43,641 nucleotides of DNA, from assembly GCA_011390275.1 (NCBI GenBank), contig JAABST010000038.1:1-43641 (forward strand), read 5' to 3'. This document shows, one piece after another, positions 25,772-35,191 of the stretch. The stretch is from Geitlerinema sp. S16 (GTDB lineage: Bacteria > Cyanobacteriota > Cyanobacteriia > Cyanobacteriales > Geitlerinemataceae). The position numbers and the translations under genes are program-made. Position 1 is the first letter of the stretch; the number at the start of each line of letters is the position of its first letter. A model generated the notes under the pieces. That model was not told where the DNA came from, searched no databases, and saw nothing but the letters and a program-made list of their open reading frames with translations.

Positions 25772-25789
25772 GAGAAACATGAGAAACAT
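25772..25789. repeat. 9-bp tandem duplication in the psbE leader
   Basis: GAGAAACAT occurs twice exactly (25772-25780 and 25781-25789), 28-45 bases upstream of the psbE start codon, therefore likely inside the mRNA leader. Confidence 0.85.
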
Positions 25790-26029
25790 ACACATCATGA
25801 TACAGAACGGACGAAACACTCACAAGATATGGTAAACCCGCGTCAGAGGAATATCTGAGGGGTTCTTGTGGCCTCTGTCGTCCGGCTATCGTTTGCTTAT
25901 CGTCCGACTGTCATGAGCTTCAAGTCTGCGATCGGCTCGTAGCACGTCGTGAGCATCGCACGGATGATTGACCCTGAATAACGCAGACGATCGCAACTCG
26001 GGGATCACAGCGATCCCCAGACCGAGAGG

Positions 26030-27043
26030 CTACGCCGCTTCCGTGGTCGGAACATAGCGCAGGAGAATACCGCGCTGACCCAGGATAAAGCCGTGATTTT
26101 CGTCCAGGAACTGAATGTAGTTAAAGTTCGAGGGCACGTTTTCGACCTCCCGGTCTTTTTGCCACGTATCCGGCTCGCCGCCTTCGGTGCTGACCAGCAG
26201 GTTACCGCTACCACCCACAACCCAGACTTCGTCGGGTGTGCGGTAGCTCATATCTAACAGACCCCAGCTTGTGGATAATTCCGGCGATTGCGCTTCGAGC
26301 CATTCCTCCGGATTTTCGCTATCCGAGAAACGTAGTTGACCGCCACGCGCTAGCAGCCACAGACCACCATCGGGACGAAAACCCATGTTTTGAACCCGAC
26401 GAGAGTCTTGACGATTATGAGGCGTCCATTCTGCCGTTCCGGGGTCCCAAGTTGAGTAGAAGCTACCATTCGCCGAAACCGTTACGTAACGACCGTCTGA
26501 ACTACGCTTGATGTTCCGAAACACACCAAGAGCATCCTGAACCATAGCTGTCCAGTTTTGGCCGTCGTTTTCCGTGACGTAGACCGCGCCAATATTGGTG
26601 GTCATTTCCGCCGAGTGAGGAGCGAGAGCCACGATCGAGCTAGGCGCACCGGGAAGCTTTTTGCTGAGGGGAATGCGGAACCAGGTCGCACCGGCGTCTG
26701 TGGTGTGAAGCAGAATCGAGGGTTCACCGACAGCCCAACCTTCATCGCCCTCAAAATCTACGGACGTAAAGATGATATTTTCTTCGCCGAAATCGAGGGG
26801 GCGTGCATCCCAAGTCTCACCGCCATCGGTGGTCTCGAACAGGCTGCCGCGACTGCCGACGAGCCAGCCGTGCTGGAAATCATCACCACTAAATGCGACA
26901 TCGTAAAATGTCGCCTCAGTGGGCAGTTCGACCACTCGCCAAGGATTGCTCGTGGTGGAGGGAACTTGGCCACAGCTCGCACAGAATAGGGTTGCGACTA
27001 AAACGATCGCGATCGTTCTCAGGCGCTTTAGAATCTCATTCAT
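26030..27043 (-). CDS. ycf48: photosystem II assembly factor Ycf48 (HCF136 homologue)
   Basis: Ycf48 binds newly made D1 and helps form the early PSII reaction-centre complex. It is a seven-bladed beta-propeller in the thylakoid lumen. The 337-residue product has a lipoprotein-like signal (IVLVATLFCASCGQ) and repeated propeller blades with TDGGETWD, TTDAGATWF and ENDGQNWT loops; the C-terminus GFILGQRGILLRYV is the family ending. ATG 27043 (MNEILKRLRTI) is better than the in-frame start six codons upstream. It lies between rubA and psbE, a conserved cyanobacterial order that groups three PSII assembly functions. Confidence 0.96.
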   Translation of the reverse strand: MNEILKRLRTIAIVLVATLFCASCGQVPSTTSNPWRVVELPTEATFYDVAFSGDDFQHGWLVGSRGSLFETTDGGETWDARPLDFGEENIIFTSVDFEGDEGWAVGEPSILLHTTDAGATWFRIPLSKKLPGAPSSIVALAPHSAEMTTNIGAVYVTENDGQNWTAMVQDALGVFRNIKRSSDGRYVTVSANGSFYSTWDPGTAEWTPHNRQDSRRVQNMGFRPDGGLWLLARGGQLRFSDSENPEEWLEAQSPELSTSWGLLDMSYRTPDEVWVVGGSGNLLVSTEGGEPDTWQKDREVENVPSNFNYIQFLDENHGFILGQRGILLRYVPTTEAA

Positions 27044-27111
27044 CGATAAAAAATATTGCAAGTTGAATCACAAATAACGTCGCTAAAAATGGTGCGCGAT
27101 CGCAAAGCGGT

Positions 27112-27504
27112 CTATCCCAAGCCGTAAAGACTGAGCATCATAATCAGTCCGACCAACAAACTACCAAAGATAAGGATATTTTTTTGACCGGGCGTCAGGG
27201 TGTTGACCCCGAACCCAAAGCCTAGATTTTCCTTAAAACCAGAGGCCGCACCCACCGGGCCAATGTTGGCAAATGCTTTTTTACGGGCGCTACACACCGG
27301 GCAGCGCCAGTTGGGGGGTAGGTCGGCGAAGGCCGTTTCGGCGGCAATATTGCCCGTGCTGTCCCCTTTGGTTGGGTCGTAGATGTAGCCACAGGATCGG
27401 CATTCGTGGCAGTCGAGCGATTCGTCGCGTACGTCTAAGCTCTCGGCGCTCTCGACGATCGACTCAGTGTTGCTCTCGTTGTTTACGGGCTCGGGAGTGT
27501 CCAT
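27112..27504 (-). CDS. rubA: membrane-anchored rubredoxin RubA
   Basis: A 130-residue protein with a variable acidic N-terminus (Glu/Ser rich), a rubredoxin domain with the iron ligands in CRSCGYIYDP and CPVCSARKKAF, and one C-terminal membrane helix (about 108-128, ILIFGSLLVGLIMMLSLYG). RubA is needed for assembly of PSII (and affects PSI) in cyanobacteria and chloroplasts. ATG 27504 (MDTPEPVNN) is chosen over a start ten codons upstream. First gene of the rubA-ycf48-psbEFLJ series, divergent from the TPR gene; the 235 bases between them hold both promoters. Confidence 0.95.
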   Translation of the reverse strand: MDTPEPVNNESNTESIVESAESLDVRDESLDCHECRSCGYIYDPTKGDSTGNIAAETAFADLPPNWRCPVCSARKKAFANIGPVGAASGFKENLGFGFGVNTLTPGQKNILIFGSLLVGLIMMLSLYGLG

Positions 27505-27739
27505 GATTAAAGACGTGCGTGAATTGTCAAGCAACCTTAAAAAAACTGTTAATTATTATGACATAGCGCGATCATTCGATAAAAATGTGCGCACTAATGA
27601 GTGATTAGACCTATGTTCCTATCGTTCAGATGCTTATCACCCCTGTTAAAGAGATTGTTAAAGGGGCTGTCAGGGGGAAGGTTACAGTACGATCTATCTA
27701 GAGTTGAGCGCCGATCGTAGCCCGCGAGAGAAACTGATA

Positions 27740-29113
27740 ATGAACGAAATAGATCAAGCGATTCAAGGGGGGCTTGAGGCTCTCCAATTGGGCGATACCT
27801 CTCTAGCGCTGAAGCATTTTTCCGCTGCGATTGATGCTGTCAATCCCGGCGGTATCGACCATCAACAGTCCCAGGCGGAGGCGCTACGTCGGCGTGGCAC
27901 ACTTTACTTCGACCTCGGACGCCCGTATGACGCCATTACCGATTTGACTCAGTCGATCGAGCTAAATTCAAGCATTCCCCAAACCCTGCAAACCCGCGCT
28001 CTCGTGCGGCTCGCCTTACAAAATCCCACCGGAGCCGTCACGGATCTACAGGCTGCGATCAAACTCAACGAGGCCGATCCTCTGAGCCATCAGCTTGCTG
28101 GGACGGCGCAGCGCCGCTGCACTCAGATCGACGCGGCGATCGCCAGTTTTACCCGCGCGGCGCGGCTGTACCTCGATCGCGGCGAAACCGAAAAAAGCCG
28201 CCAATGTCTCGCCCAAATTGATCGTCTGCGGCCTTCTCCGACGGTATCGAGTGCCGCCATATCCTCGACGACACCGGTGATATCTAAGACGCAGGATACT
28301 GCAAGGATCACAGCAACGACCCAAAATACGCCCGTAATCGAACCTCGGGTGTTTTATCGTCAGGCGATCGAACGCGCCGAAGCGGGCGATGCAGCGGGCG
28401 CACTCAGTGATTTGGAATGGGCGTTAAAAAATGGCGATTTGGATACTGAAGCGTTGTGCTGTCGTGCGGCCATTTACAGCACATTAGGTCGATTTCAAGA
28501 TGCGCTCGCCGATTTCAATCGTGTCCTGAAGGCGGACGATCGCTCGGCGATGGCCTACGGCGGGCGGGGACGGGCGCGGCTGCGTCTCGGTGATGTGGTT
28601 GGGGCTGTGTCCGATTTTGAGCGGGCGATCGCGATCGACCCGAACGACGCGGCGCTTTTTGTCGCACGCGGTGCCGCTTACCGAAATCTGGGGAATGACA
28701 GCGAAGCGTTTGCCGATTTTGAGCGGGCGATCGCGATCGATGCCAACTGCGGCGCCGCCTACCTCGAACGCGGCGCGACCTATGCTCGCCAAGAGGAGCT
28801 AACCAAGGCGTCCGCAGATTATCAACAGGCTGCCAGTCTCTTTTGCGAGCAAGAAGCGTGGGATGCCTACAAGGCCGCGATCGGCAAAGCCGCGAAGCTA
28901 CGCCAACCGCTCGAATCGATCGCTCAGACGATCGGGCAATCGCAAACGCAAAGTGAACCACAGCTCAAGCAAAAGTTATTGCGCTTGGTCGGAGGTCACT
29001 GGGAAATTGCCGAGCGTCTGCTGGCTCAATGCCGTGAAGAATACCCAGGACTCGCAGACGAATGGTATCTGCGCCAGGTGATTTCAGAAATTGAGGGCAA
29101 TGAATTGAGTTAG
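27740..29113 (+). CDS. TPR-repeat protein
   Basis: A 457-residue protein with about nine tetratricopeptide repeats in two blocks (about 8-140 and 200-385), separated by a Thr/Ser-rich linker. The second block has near-perfect units such as AVSDFERAIAIDPNDAALFV and AFADFERAIAIDANCGAAYL. A small C-terminal domain (LLRLVGGHWEIAERLLAQCR) is seen in other cyanobacterial TPR proteins. It has no signal peptide or membrane segment. TPRs bind other proteins; the partner is unknown. ATG 27740 is taken rather than an in-frame TTG twelve codons earlier. The gene is divergent from rubA, but this alone does not link it to PSII. Confidence 0.88.
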   Translation: MNEIDQAIQGGLEALQLGDTSLALKHFSAAIDAVNPGGIDHQQSQAEALRRRGTLYFDLGRPYDAITDLTQSIELNSSIPQTLQTRALVRLALQNPTGAVTDLQAAIKLNEADPLSHQLAGTAQRRCTQIDAAIASFTRAARLYLDRGETEKSRQCLAQIDRLRPSPTVSSAAISSTTPVISKTQDTARITATTQNTPVIEPRVFYRQAIERAEAGDAAGALSDLEWALKNGDLDTEALCCRAAIYSTLGRFQDALADFNRVLKADDRSAMAYGGRGRARLRLGDVVGAVSDFERAIAIDPNDAALFVARGAAYRNLGNDSEAFADFERAIAIDANCGAAYLERGATYARQEELTKASADYQQAASLFCEQEAWDAYKAAIGKAAKLRQPLESIAQTIGQSQTQSEPQLKQKLLRLVGGHWEIAERLLAQCREEYPGLADEWYLRQVISEIEGNELS

Positions 29114-29141
29114 TTCGTTAACTTATTAGCTCGTTAACTTA
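29110..29141. repeat. 16-bp tandem duplication spanning two convergent stop codons
   Basis: TTAGTTCGTTAACTTA (29110-29125) is followed by TTAGCTCGTTAACTTA (29126-29141), one mismatch. The first copy contains the stop of the TPR gene, and the second contains that of the DsbA-like gene. Confidence 0.9.
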
Positions 29142-29948
29142 CGGGTTGCCAGCAATCTTCTCTAGTTCAGCTTCCATCGATTCGAGCGACAGCGCTCCGG
29201 TGAGAATCTGGCCATTCATAAAAAAGGTCGGCGTTCCCGATAAACCCAGCTCACCCGCAAGTTTGAGATCGGTTTGTACTGCGGTTGCGGCGGCCTCGCT
29301 GGCAACATCCTTCTGGAATTGATCCAGATCGAGTTTTAGATCCTGCGCGATTTCGAGATAAAGCTCGTCACCGAGACGATCCTGATTTTCAAAGAGGGCA
29401 TCATGGTATTCCCAAAATTTGCCTTGCTGCATCGCCGCCCAGGAGGCTAACGCAGCGGGAACCGCCTGATCGTGAATTTGGATGAGGGGAAAGTGCTTGT
29501 AAACGAGGGTGACGCGATCGTCATGCTTGGCCATGAATTCTTTAACGACATCATGAGCGCTCGCACAAAACGGACATTCAAAATCCGAAAACTCAATCAA
29601 TAACACCTCACCCTGTTCCGCACCGGTTTTGGGTGACTGACCGATCGCGGTATCGCGATCGGCAAGCAGTTTCTGCGCGATATCGGTTTGAGCCTGCTGT
29701 TCTGCCGCCTGTTTATCCTGTTGGTAGGTTTGCACCGATTCGATGACCACCTCGGGATTGTCTCGAATAATTTGCAGAACCTGTGCTTCGAGATCGCCGT
29801 TCGATGCGTTACCACTGCAACCACTCATCACCAGACCCAAGCACAGGCTGAGTAGCCCCCAGGCCGATCCTTTTGAAAAAAACTGGCGAGACAATCCTTG
29901 AGTTTTGAGGATTTTGGGTCTTTGGAACGATGGGAGAAAAGTGGGCAT
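29139..29948 (-). CDS. DsbA-family thiol-disulfide oxidoreductase, lipoprotein
   Basis: A 269-residue exported protein. The N-terminus has a basic region, a hydrophobic stretch and a lipobox (LVMSGC), so it is probably a lipid-anchored periplasmic protein. The thioredoxin fold has the active site SDFECPFCASAHD (CPFC), the helical insertion HDQAVPAALASWAAMQQGKFWEYHDALF typical of DsbA/DsbG-like thioredoxin-4 family members, and the cis-Pro loop LSGTPTFFMNG. It likely forms or isomerises disulfides in exported proteins. The first 17 residues (MPTFLPSFQRPK...) are dispensable for the signal, so the start could be further inside. Convergent with the TPR gene, 25 bases between stops. Confidence 0.9.
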   Translation of the reverse strand: MPTFLPSFQRPKILKTQGLSRQFFSKGSAWGLLSLCLGLVMSGCSGNASNGDLEAQVLQIIRDNPEVVIESVQTYQQDKQAAEQQAQTDIAQKLLADRDTAIGQSPKTGAEQGEVLLIEFSDFECPFCASAHDVVKEFMAKHDDRVTLVYKHFPLIQIHDQAVPAALASWAAMQQGKFWEYHDALFENQDRLGDELYLEIAQDLKLDLDQFQKDVASEAAATAVQTDLKLAGELGLSGTPTFFMNGQILTGALSLESMEAELEKIAGNP

Positions 29949-30412
29949 TTTTTAGGCGAAAGAGGCGAAAGGTCAAGCTTGCCCGCGTTCATTTGAGACG
30001 ATCTAGGACGATCGCAACCCTAAAACAGGAGCGGTCAATATCTTAGCGAATCCTTTTCAATCTCGCGATCGTTACTCTATCGTCAGTTCATTTGTCCCGA
30101 TAAAGGTGGTTTGTTAAACTGGCAAGTACCCGCATCAATGCACGACCCAGAGTAGTCGATCTATCTTTTAAGTTAGGGCGCTCCCTCAACATCTCGTATT
30201 TGGGATTGTGTCTACCGCACTGCACCTAAAGGCTCGTTAGTTCGATGAACATAGCCACGATTTTATGTTTTGCTCCCAGAAGCAGGTCATATGGATTGTC
30301 ATCCCGAATCATGACTAGACTCATTGAACAGATAAGCATTGCCATTGCAGTCACATTCCCGAGCGCACGTCGTCTCGGGTGCTTGTAGAACCCCCATACG
30401 TACCTGAAACGC
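29949..30412. other. divergent intergenic region, nothing recognised
   Basis: About 460 bases between the DsbA-like gene and the acetyltransferase, which are divergent, so both promoters are here. A 62-codon minus frame (30226-30414) has one hydrophobic stretch but no familiar sequence. No hairpin or repeat family member of note. Confidence 0.45.
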
Positions 30413-30937
30413 ATGATGACCGGCTCCTCGCTTCACCTCCGCGATGCTACTGCGGATGACCTTTCAGCGATCGTTGAAATCTATAACGCCTCTATTCCCC
30501 AGCGCATTGCCACAGCGGATCTGAAACCCGTCTCTGTCCAAAGCCGTCGCGCCTGGTTTGAAGCCCATACGCCCTACCATAGACCCCTGTGGGTGGCAGA
30601 AACAAAGCAACATCAAGTTGCAGGCTGGCTGAGTTTTTCGTCATTTTATGGGCGTGCGGCCTACAACGCGACCGTTGAGATTGGCGTCTATGTACGTCCT
30701 GAATGTCGGCGTCAGGGAATTGCTCGCACCCTACTCACACGCGCGGTGAATGAGGGCAGCCTATACGACCTCCGAACGCTGTTGGCTTACGTCTTTGCGC
30801 ACAACTCTTCGAGCCTCCGGTTGTTTGAGCAGGCTGGGTTTACTGAGTGGGGTTATCTTCCCTGTGTTGCTGAACTCGATGGTATTGAGCGCGATCTCGC
30901 CATCTTGGGAAAGCGCCTACGACCCTGTTCAGGGTAA
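30413..30937 (+). CDS. GNAT N-acetyltransferase (phosphinothricin acetyltransferase-like)
   Basis: A 174-residue GNAT-fold acetyltransferase. The start HLRDATADDLSAIVEIYNASI, the WVAETKQHQVAGWLSFSSF strands, the acetyl-CoA-binding VEIGVYVRPECRRQGIARTL and the NSSSLRLFEQAGFTEWGYLP end together match the PAT/Bar-like subgroup that acetylates small amines such as phosphinothricin or methionine sulfoximine. The real substrate here is unknown. Two adjacent ATG codons (30413, 30416) make the exact start ambiguous by one codon. It is transcribed towards the PAS kinase with 303 bases between. Confidence 0.9.
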   Translation: MMTGSSLHLRDATADDLSAIVEIYNASIPQRIATADLKPVSVQSRRAWFEAHTPYHRPLWVAETKQHQVAGWLSFSSFYGRAAYNATVEIGVYVRPECRRQGIARTLLTRAVNEGSLYDLRTLLAYVFAHNSSSLRLFEQAGFTEWGYLPCVAELDGIERDLAILGKRLRPCSG

Positions 30938-31240
30938 ACGGCATGAACTCCCTAGACAGCAGCTCTAGACTGAAATAATGCTTTTTAGATAGATTAATTC
31001 ACCATTAAGGAATTAATCTAGTAGGGGATCAAGTTACGATAATCGCAAACGATCGCTTGATCAACGTAGGGAAAAGCCCGTTTGAGTGACCCACTAGAGC
31101 AACAAACTGGCACTCTTTTCAAGTTACTCTGGAATGATCTAGACCCGATCATAATCAGCACTGAAGAGAGAAGACAGAATTCCTCCGAGGTAGTTCTATG
31201 ACACAGTATCGATCGTCTCAGACAAGGTGAAATTCACGCC
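30938..31240. other. intergenic region upstream of the PAS kinase
   Basis: About 300 bases with a perfect inverted repeat at 30990-31020 and, just before the kinase, an eleven-codon frame (ATG 31198 to TGA 31230) that ends ten bases before the GTG start. No gene was recognised. Confidence 0.45.
30990..31020 (+). terminator. hairpin after the acetyltransferase gene
   Basis: TAGATTAATTC (30990-31000) is perfectly inverted as GAATTAATCTA (31010-31020) around a nine-base loop, about 50 bases past the acetyltransferase stop. It is AT-rich and lacks a following T-run, so terminator and protein-binding palindrome are both possible. Confidence 0.4.
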
Positions 31241-32911
31241 GTGGTTACCAATTTCACATTTAATGGAGATCAACTAAATTGGGCTATCGAACAGGCTCCA
31301 GTGGCGATCGCCCTGTTTGATCGTCAGTTGCGTTACCGCATTGCTAGCGATCGCTGGCTGGAGTATCACGGTTTAAACGTGGGTCCACCACCCGTCGGTA
31401 GCCGCTACACTGACCTATTCCCCCAAGCGCCTCAGCATTGGGTCGATCGCTATCGCAAATGCCTTGACCATACGCTCGCAACCAGTGACTCCGGGTATTT
31501 ACCATTGCCCAACGGCCATGCAATCTGGATGCACTGGCAGGCATCACCGTGGATTGATCCTAGCAGCCAAGTGTGTGGCCTCATTTTGCACGCCGAGCGC
31601 GTTGAAGAAAGTATCGAAGTTAACTTAAGCTGGGCAAGAGCCGTTCAGTTTTCGCCCGATCTCTACAGCATTTTTCACCTCGACGGACGGATCAAACACG
31701 TTAATGCAGCCTGGAAAAAAACGTTAGGCTATGGCCCTACGGATGTTTGCAATCGCTCTTTTTATGAGCTGGTACATCCAGAGGATTTATCACAATGCGA
31801 AATTGCGATCGAGCAATTAATCGCAGGTCAACCCCTCACCCATCTCGAAAATCGCTATCGCCACTGCGACGGCTCCTATCATTGGCTGCAATGGTCTGCG
31901 ATGGTGGAGTTCGATCGCGGTGAAATCTACGCCGTAGCCCGTGATATTACCAAGCGCCACGATGCCAACGAAGCCCTGGCTCGCAGTGAAATTCAACTAC
32001 GAGATCAGGCAAAAACCCTAGAACAAGCCCTAAGCGAACTCAACAACACGCAAATGCAGCTTGTACAAACCGAGAAGCTTTCAACCCTCGGACAAATGCT
32101 TGCCGGAGTTGCCCACGAAATTAACAATCCCGTCAACTTTATCTACGGAAACCTGCTCCACGCCAGAGAATATACCCAGGATTTACTCAACCTCATTCAT
32201 CTATATCGACAGGAATATGACCATCCATCTCCAGAATTACAAGAAGCCATAGTCGCCAGCGAACTCGACTTTTTAATTGAAGACCTCCCACAGCTCTTAA
32301 CATCAATGAGACTCGGAGCCGATCGGATTAAAGAAATCGTGTCGTCACTCCGTAACTTCTCGCGCGTCGATACCAACGCCACAACAACGAACATTCACAA
32401 CTGTCTCAATAGCACCCTCACAATCTTGCAAAATCGGATCAAAGATAGTCCAACACGCCCCGCCACAATTATTGAGCAGAACTATGGCGACCTTCCGACC
32501 ATCCAAGGGTATGCCGGGCCTCTAAGCCAAGTTTTTATGAATATTCTGAGCAATGCCCTCGACGCTCTCGAAGAATTGGATTCTGGGCGGAGTTATGCCG
32601 ACATTGCCGCCAACCCAAATCGAATTGTCATCGCAACGTCTAGCGATCCACAAAACGCCTACATCACGATTACCGATAACGGACCGGGCATTCCCGAGGA
32701 TGTCCGATTGCGGTTATTCGAGCCGTTCTTCACCACAAAACCGAGCGGCAAAGGAACTGGGCTAGGTCTCTCGATTTGCTACCAGATTATTATGGAGAAA
32801 CACAGGGGATGCATTACCTGCGAGTCCCCCGTGACTGACGATGGCGGCACGAGGTTTTCAATCTCGCTGCCTTTAGCGCCACCTGGCGATTCCGCCAGTG
32901 ACGAATCGTAA
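31241..32911 (+). CDS. PAS-domain sensor histidine kinase
   Basis: A 556-residue soluble kinase. Two PAS-like domains (about 8-120 and 130-245; the second ends in the PAC segment [26 protein letters not shown]) are followed by a short coiled coil and the kinase core: H-box [17 protein letters not shown] with His292, N-box [29 protein letters not shown] and GKGTGLGLS. The core is very close to that of the permease-kinase at 19325. It starts at GTG 31241, as no ATG fits the PAS start. No membrane segment, so it probably senses an internal signal. No response regulator is next to it. Confidence 0.93.
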   Translation: MVTNFTFNGDQLNWAIEQAPVAIALFDRQLRYRIASDRWLEYHGLNVGPPPVGSRYTDLFPQAPQHWVDRYRKCLDHTLATSDSGYLPLPNGHAIWMHWQASPWIDPSSQVCGLILHAERVEESIEVNLSWARAVQFSPDLYSIFHLDGRIKHVNAAWKKTLGYGPTDVCNRSFYELVHPEDLSQCEIAIEQLIAGQPLTHLENRYRHCDGSYHWLQWSAMVEFDRGEIYAVARDITKRHDANEALARSEIQLRDQAKTLEQALSELNNTQMQLVQTEKLSTLGQMLAGVAHEINNPVNFIYGNLLHAREYTQDLLNLIHLYRQEYDHPSPELQEAIVASELDFLIEDLPQLLTSMRLGADRIKEIVSSLRNFSRVDTNATTTNIHNCLNSTLTILQNRIKDSPTRPATIIEQNYGDLPTIQGYAGPLSQVFMNILSNALDALEELDSGRSYADIAANPNRIVIATSSDPQNAYITITDNGPGIPEDVRLRLFEPFFTTKPSGKGTGLGLSICYQIIMEKHRGCITCESPVTDDGGTRFSISLPLAPPGDSASDES

Positions 32912-32953
32912 TGATGGTGCAACTTGTCATTACACCAAGTAATTGCACGAATC

Positions 32954-33154
32954 TTAGCGAGCGGATAGAGCCATTGATCGTTGACGCTCGATCGTCTTAA
33001 GCTTGAGCAAAAGCGTATCCATCTCGGCTTGCAGTTGCAGGTATTGCACCTGATGATTAGCCTGATAAACCGAAGACCAGCCCTCAGACACCGGCTCAAT
33101 CGATCGCACAAGGACAGGCTTAGACTGAGGTTCTGACAAATCTGATGAAGTCAT
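32954..33154 (-). CDS. small conserved-looking protein, 66 aa
   Basis: A 66-residue protein with a polar N-terminus and the segment GWSSVYQANHQVQYLQLQAE leading into a coiled-coil-like C-terminal helix (DTLLLKLKTIERQR). I have seen similar YQANHQVQYL sequences in short cyanobacterial proteins of unknown function. A good ribosome binding site (AAAGGAAA) sits 8-15 bases before the ATG at 33154. It is convergent with the PAS kinase (42 bases between stops) and may be co-transcribed with the tiny Cys-rich frame upstream. Function unknown. Confidence 0.65.
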   Translation of the reverse strand: MTSSDLSEPQSKPVLVRSIEPVSEGWSSVYQANHQVQYLQLQAEMDTLLLKLKTIERQRSMALSAR

Positions 33155-33193
33155 GAAAATAGTTTCCTTTAAAAAATGAGTGCGAATTAAAAA

Positions 33194-33295
33194 TCAGTCA
33201 CAGGCATTCATGAGACATTCAGAGGCATATTGTCCAAAGACACAGCGCAGTGAATCACGTGGATCACAGTGGGTATCAAATTCGGGAAATGACAC
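33194..33295 (-). CDS. possible 33-aa cysteine-containing microprotein
   Basis: From GTG 33295 the frame reads as a compact 33-residue product with PEFDTHCDPRDSLRC and FGQYASECLMNAC, four cysteines in all (positions 10, 18, 27, 32). The frame stays open further upstream, so another start is possible. It ends 39 bases before the start of the 66-residue gene on the same strand. The balanced composition looks protein-like, but I cannot name a family. Confidence 0.35.
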   Translation of the reverse strand: MSFPEFDTHCDPRDSLRCVFGQYASECLMNACD

Positions 33296-33671
33296 AGGCA
33301 AGAACCTGATGACATGAACCCTTCTGAATCTGACCATTCTTTGATCATTTACCTGAAGCATGACCCTGTTCGATACTCTAATGGTCAATGGCCGTTATTC
33401 TGCATCAATTGCTGCAATTTGCTCAAACTGTCGATGCTGCGCAAGAGCGTGACACCTTTATTACTGAATCCTCGAATCATCGAAGGCCAACCTGAAACAC
33501 CGTATACTATCAAGACATAGAGCAAGTCGTCACTTTGTCGCTCCGTATGTGATCGTACTCCTGAGTACGCAAGCTGATTGAACCGTAGATCGCTCCGATC
33601 GTTACAAAATCAGAGGACTTGCCTGATTTTGATAGACTGTTGAAAACTTCAAAACCGTAGCAACAACGACA
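33296..33671. other. intergenic region upstream of thrC, nothing recognised
   Basis: About 375 bases between the tiny Cys-containing frame and thrC, which are divergent. It must hold the thrC promoter. A plus frame at 33314-33520 gives no familiar protein. No leader-peptide run of Thr codons typical of attenuation was seen. Confidence 0.45.
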
Positions 33672-34784
33672 GTGACGCTGAGTTTAACCCCACCCCAAAC
33701 CGTCCCAGATATTCCTCCTCACCGCCAAAACGGCTGGCGCGGACTCATCGAGGCGTATCGCCCGTATTTACCGGTGACGGACAGCACGCCGGTCGTCAGC
33801 CTGCATGAAGGCAATACGCCGCTGATTCCTGTGCCAACGATCGCCGCAGAAATTGGCAAAAAAGTGCAGGTATTCGTCAAGTATGACGGCCTTAACCCCA
33901 CGGGAAGCTTTAAAGATCGCGGGATGACCATGGCTGTCACCAAAGCCAAAGAGGCCGGGGCAAAGGCGGTGATCTGTGCGAGTACGGGCAATACATCGGC
34001 AGCAGCGGCAGCCTATGCCAAACGGGGCGGCCTGCGGGCGTTTGTGCTGATTCCTGACGGGTACGTCGCTCTGGGTAAACTCGCGCAAGCGTTGGTCTAC
34101 GGTGCGGAAGTATTAGCGATTAAAGGTAATTTCGATCGCGCCCTCGAAATCGTGCGTGAACTCGCCGATCGCTGCCCGGTCACCTTGGTGAATTCGATCA
34201 ATCCTTACCGTCTCGAAGGTCAGAAAACCGCCGCTTTTGAGGTGATTGATGATCTGGGCGAAGCGCCGGATTGGCTTTGTATTCCCGTCGGTAACGCGGG
34301 CAACATCACCGCCTACTGGATGGGCTTTTGCCAGTATCACCAAATGGGTCGATCGACCCGACTCCCCAAAATGATGGGCTTCCAAGCCTCCGGATCGGCT
34401 CCCTTCGTCTACGGAAACCCGGTGCTACAGCCGGATACGCTCGCGACCGCCATTCGGATCGGCAACCCTGCAAACTGGGAAAAAGCGCTCTCGGTGCAGG
34501 ATGCAAGCCAGGGCGAATTTAATGCGGTCACGGATGATGAAATCATGCACGCCTATCGCATGTTGGGTCAAGAAGGTATCTTCTGCGAACCGGCAAGCGC
34601 GGCCTCTGTCGCGGGTTTGTTAAAACTCAAAGATCGCGTCCGTGAAGGCGCAACGATCGTCTGTGTCTTAACCGGCAATGGACTCAAAGATCCAGACGCT
34701 GCGATCGCCCATAGCGATGACAGCCTCTTCAAAAAAGGCATTGAACCCGATCTTGAAACCGTGGCCGAAATTATGGGGTTCTAG
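33672..34784 (+). CDS. thrC: threonine synthase
   Basis: PLP enzyme converting O-phosphohomoserine to threonine. The 370-residue protein carries the PLP lysine in NPTGSFKDRGMT (Lys81), the ASTGNTSAAAAAYA phosphate/substrate loop, IPVGNAGNITAYW (the PLP-phosphate glycine loop) and the ending LTGNGLKDPD. This is the short class of threonine synthase found in cyanobacteria and many bacteria. The start is GTG 33672; no ATG precedes the conserved region at a suitable distance. It stands alone, with no other thr gene nearby. A MITE-like element lies 80 bases past the stop. Confidence 0.95.
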   Translation: MTLSLTPPQTVPDIPPHRQNGWRGLIEAYRPYLPVTDSTPVVSLHEGNTPLIPVPTIAAEIGKKVQVFVKYDGLNPTGSFKDRGMTMAVTKAKEAGAKAVICASTGNTSAAAAAYAKRGGLRAFVLIPDGYVALGKLAQALVYGAEVLAIKGNFDRALEIVRELADRCPVTLVNSINPYRLEGQKTAAFEVIDDLGEAPDWLCIPVGNAGNITAYWMGFCQYHQMGRSTRLPKMMGFQASGSAPFVYGNPVLQPDTLATAIRIGNPANWEKALSVQDASQGEFNAVTDDEIMHAYRMLGQEGIFCEPASAASVAGLLKLKDRVREGATIVCVLTGNGLKDPDAAIAHSDDSLFKKGIEPDLETVAEIMGF

Positions 34785-34863
34785 CTCAGGCTTAGACCCA
34801 CAAACTAAAAAACTTGAATTCTCACTCGGCGATATTTGGGTTTTGCTGCTGACACCAGGTTGC

Positions 34864-34986
34864 TAGGGGCTGTCATTAATTAAGTTCATAGCGCTTACCC
34901 AGTAAGGGTTACAGCCCCTATTTTTTGTTGGGTCGTTCAAAAGCTTGCCCGATAAGGGTTCTACGGTTAATTGATGACACGCCCTA
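34864..34986. mobile_element. MITE-like element, copy 1
   Basis: A 123-bp non-coding unit from TAGGGGCTGTCATTAATTAA to TTAATTGATGACACGCCCTA. The ends are imperfect inverted repeats (GGGGCTGTCATYAATTA against GGGCGTGTCATCAATTA), bounded by TA on both sides, consistent with a TA target duplication. A second copy is at 36740-36869. It is too short for a transposase, so it is probably mobilised in trans by a related IS; which one cannot be told from this window. Confidence 0.75.
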
Positions 34987-35191
34987 ATCTTGATTTTATC
35001 AACACTGTGGAAACCGGACTTGGATTCTGCGGTGTTTATTTTTGGTCGGTTCGGAACCGCGATACACCCTGAGAAACTGGCCGCGATCGCACCTTTATCC
35101 TGATTTGCTTGTCATCTTATTGCAAATAATTGTAGTTTAGAGAAGCCATCAATCACTCCAATTTCGCACCCTTTCACCTTTCACGTCATCT

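Noticed and set aside
30226..30414. 62-codon minus frame with a hydrophobic stretch, touching the acetyltransferase start
   Set aside because: No familiar sequence and no good initiation site, and it would occupy the whole promoter region of the divergent acetyltransferase gene.
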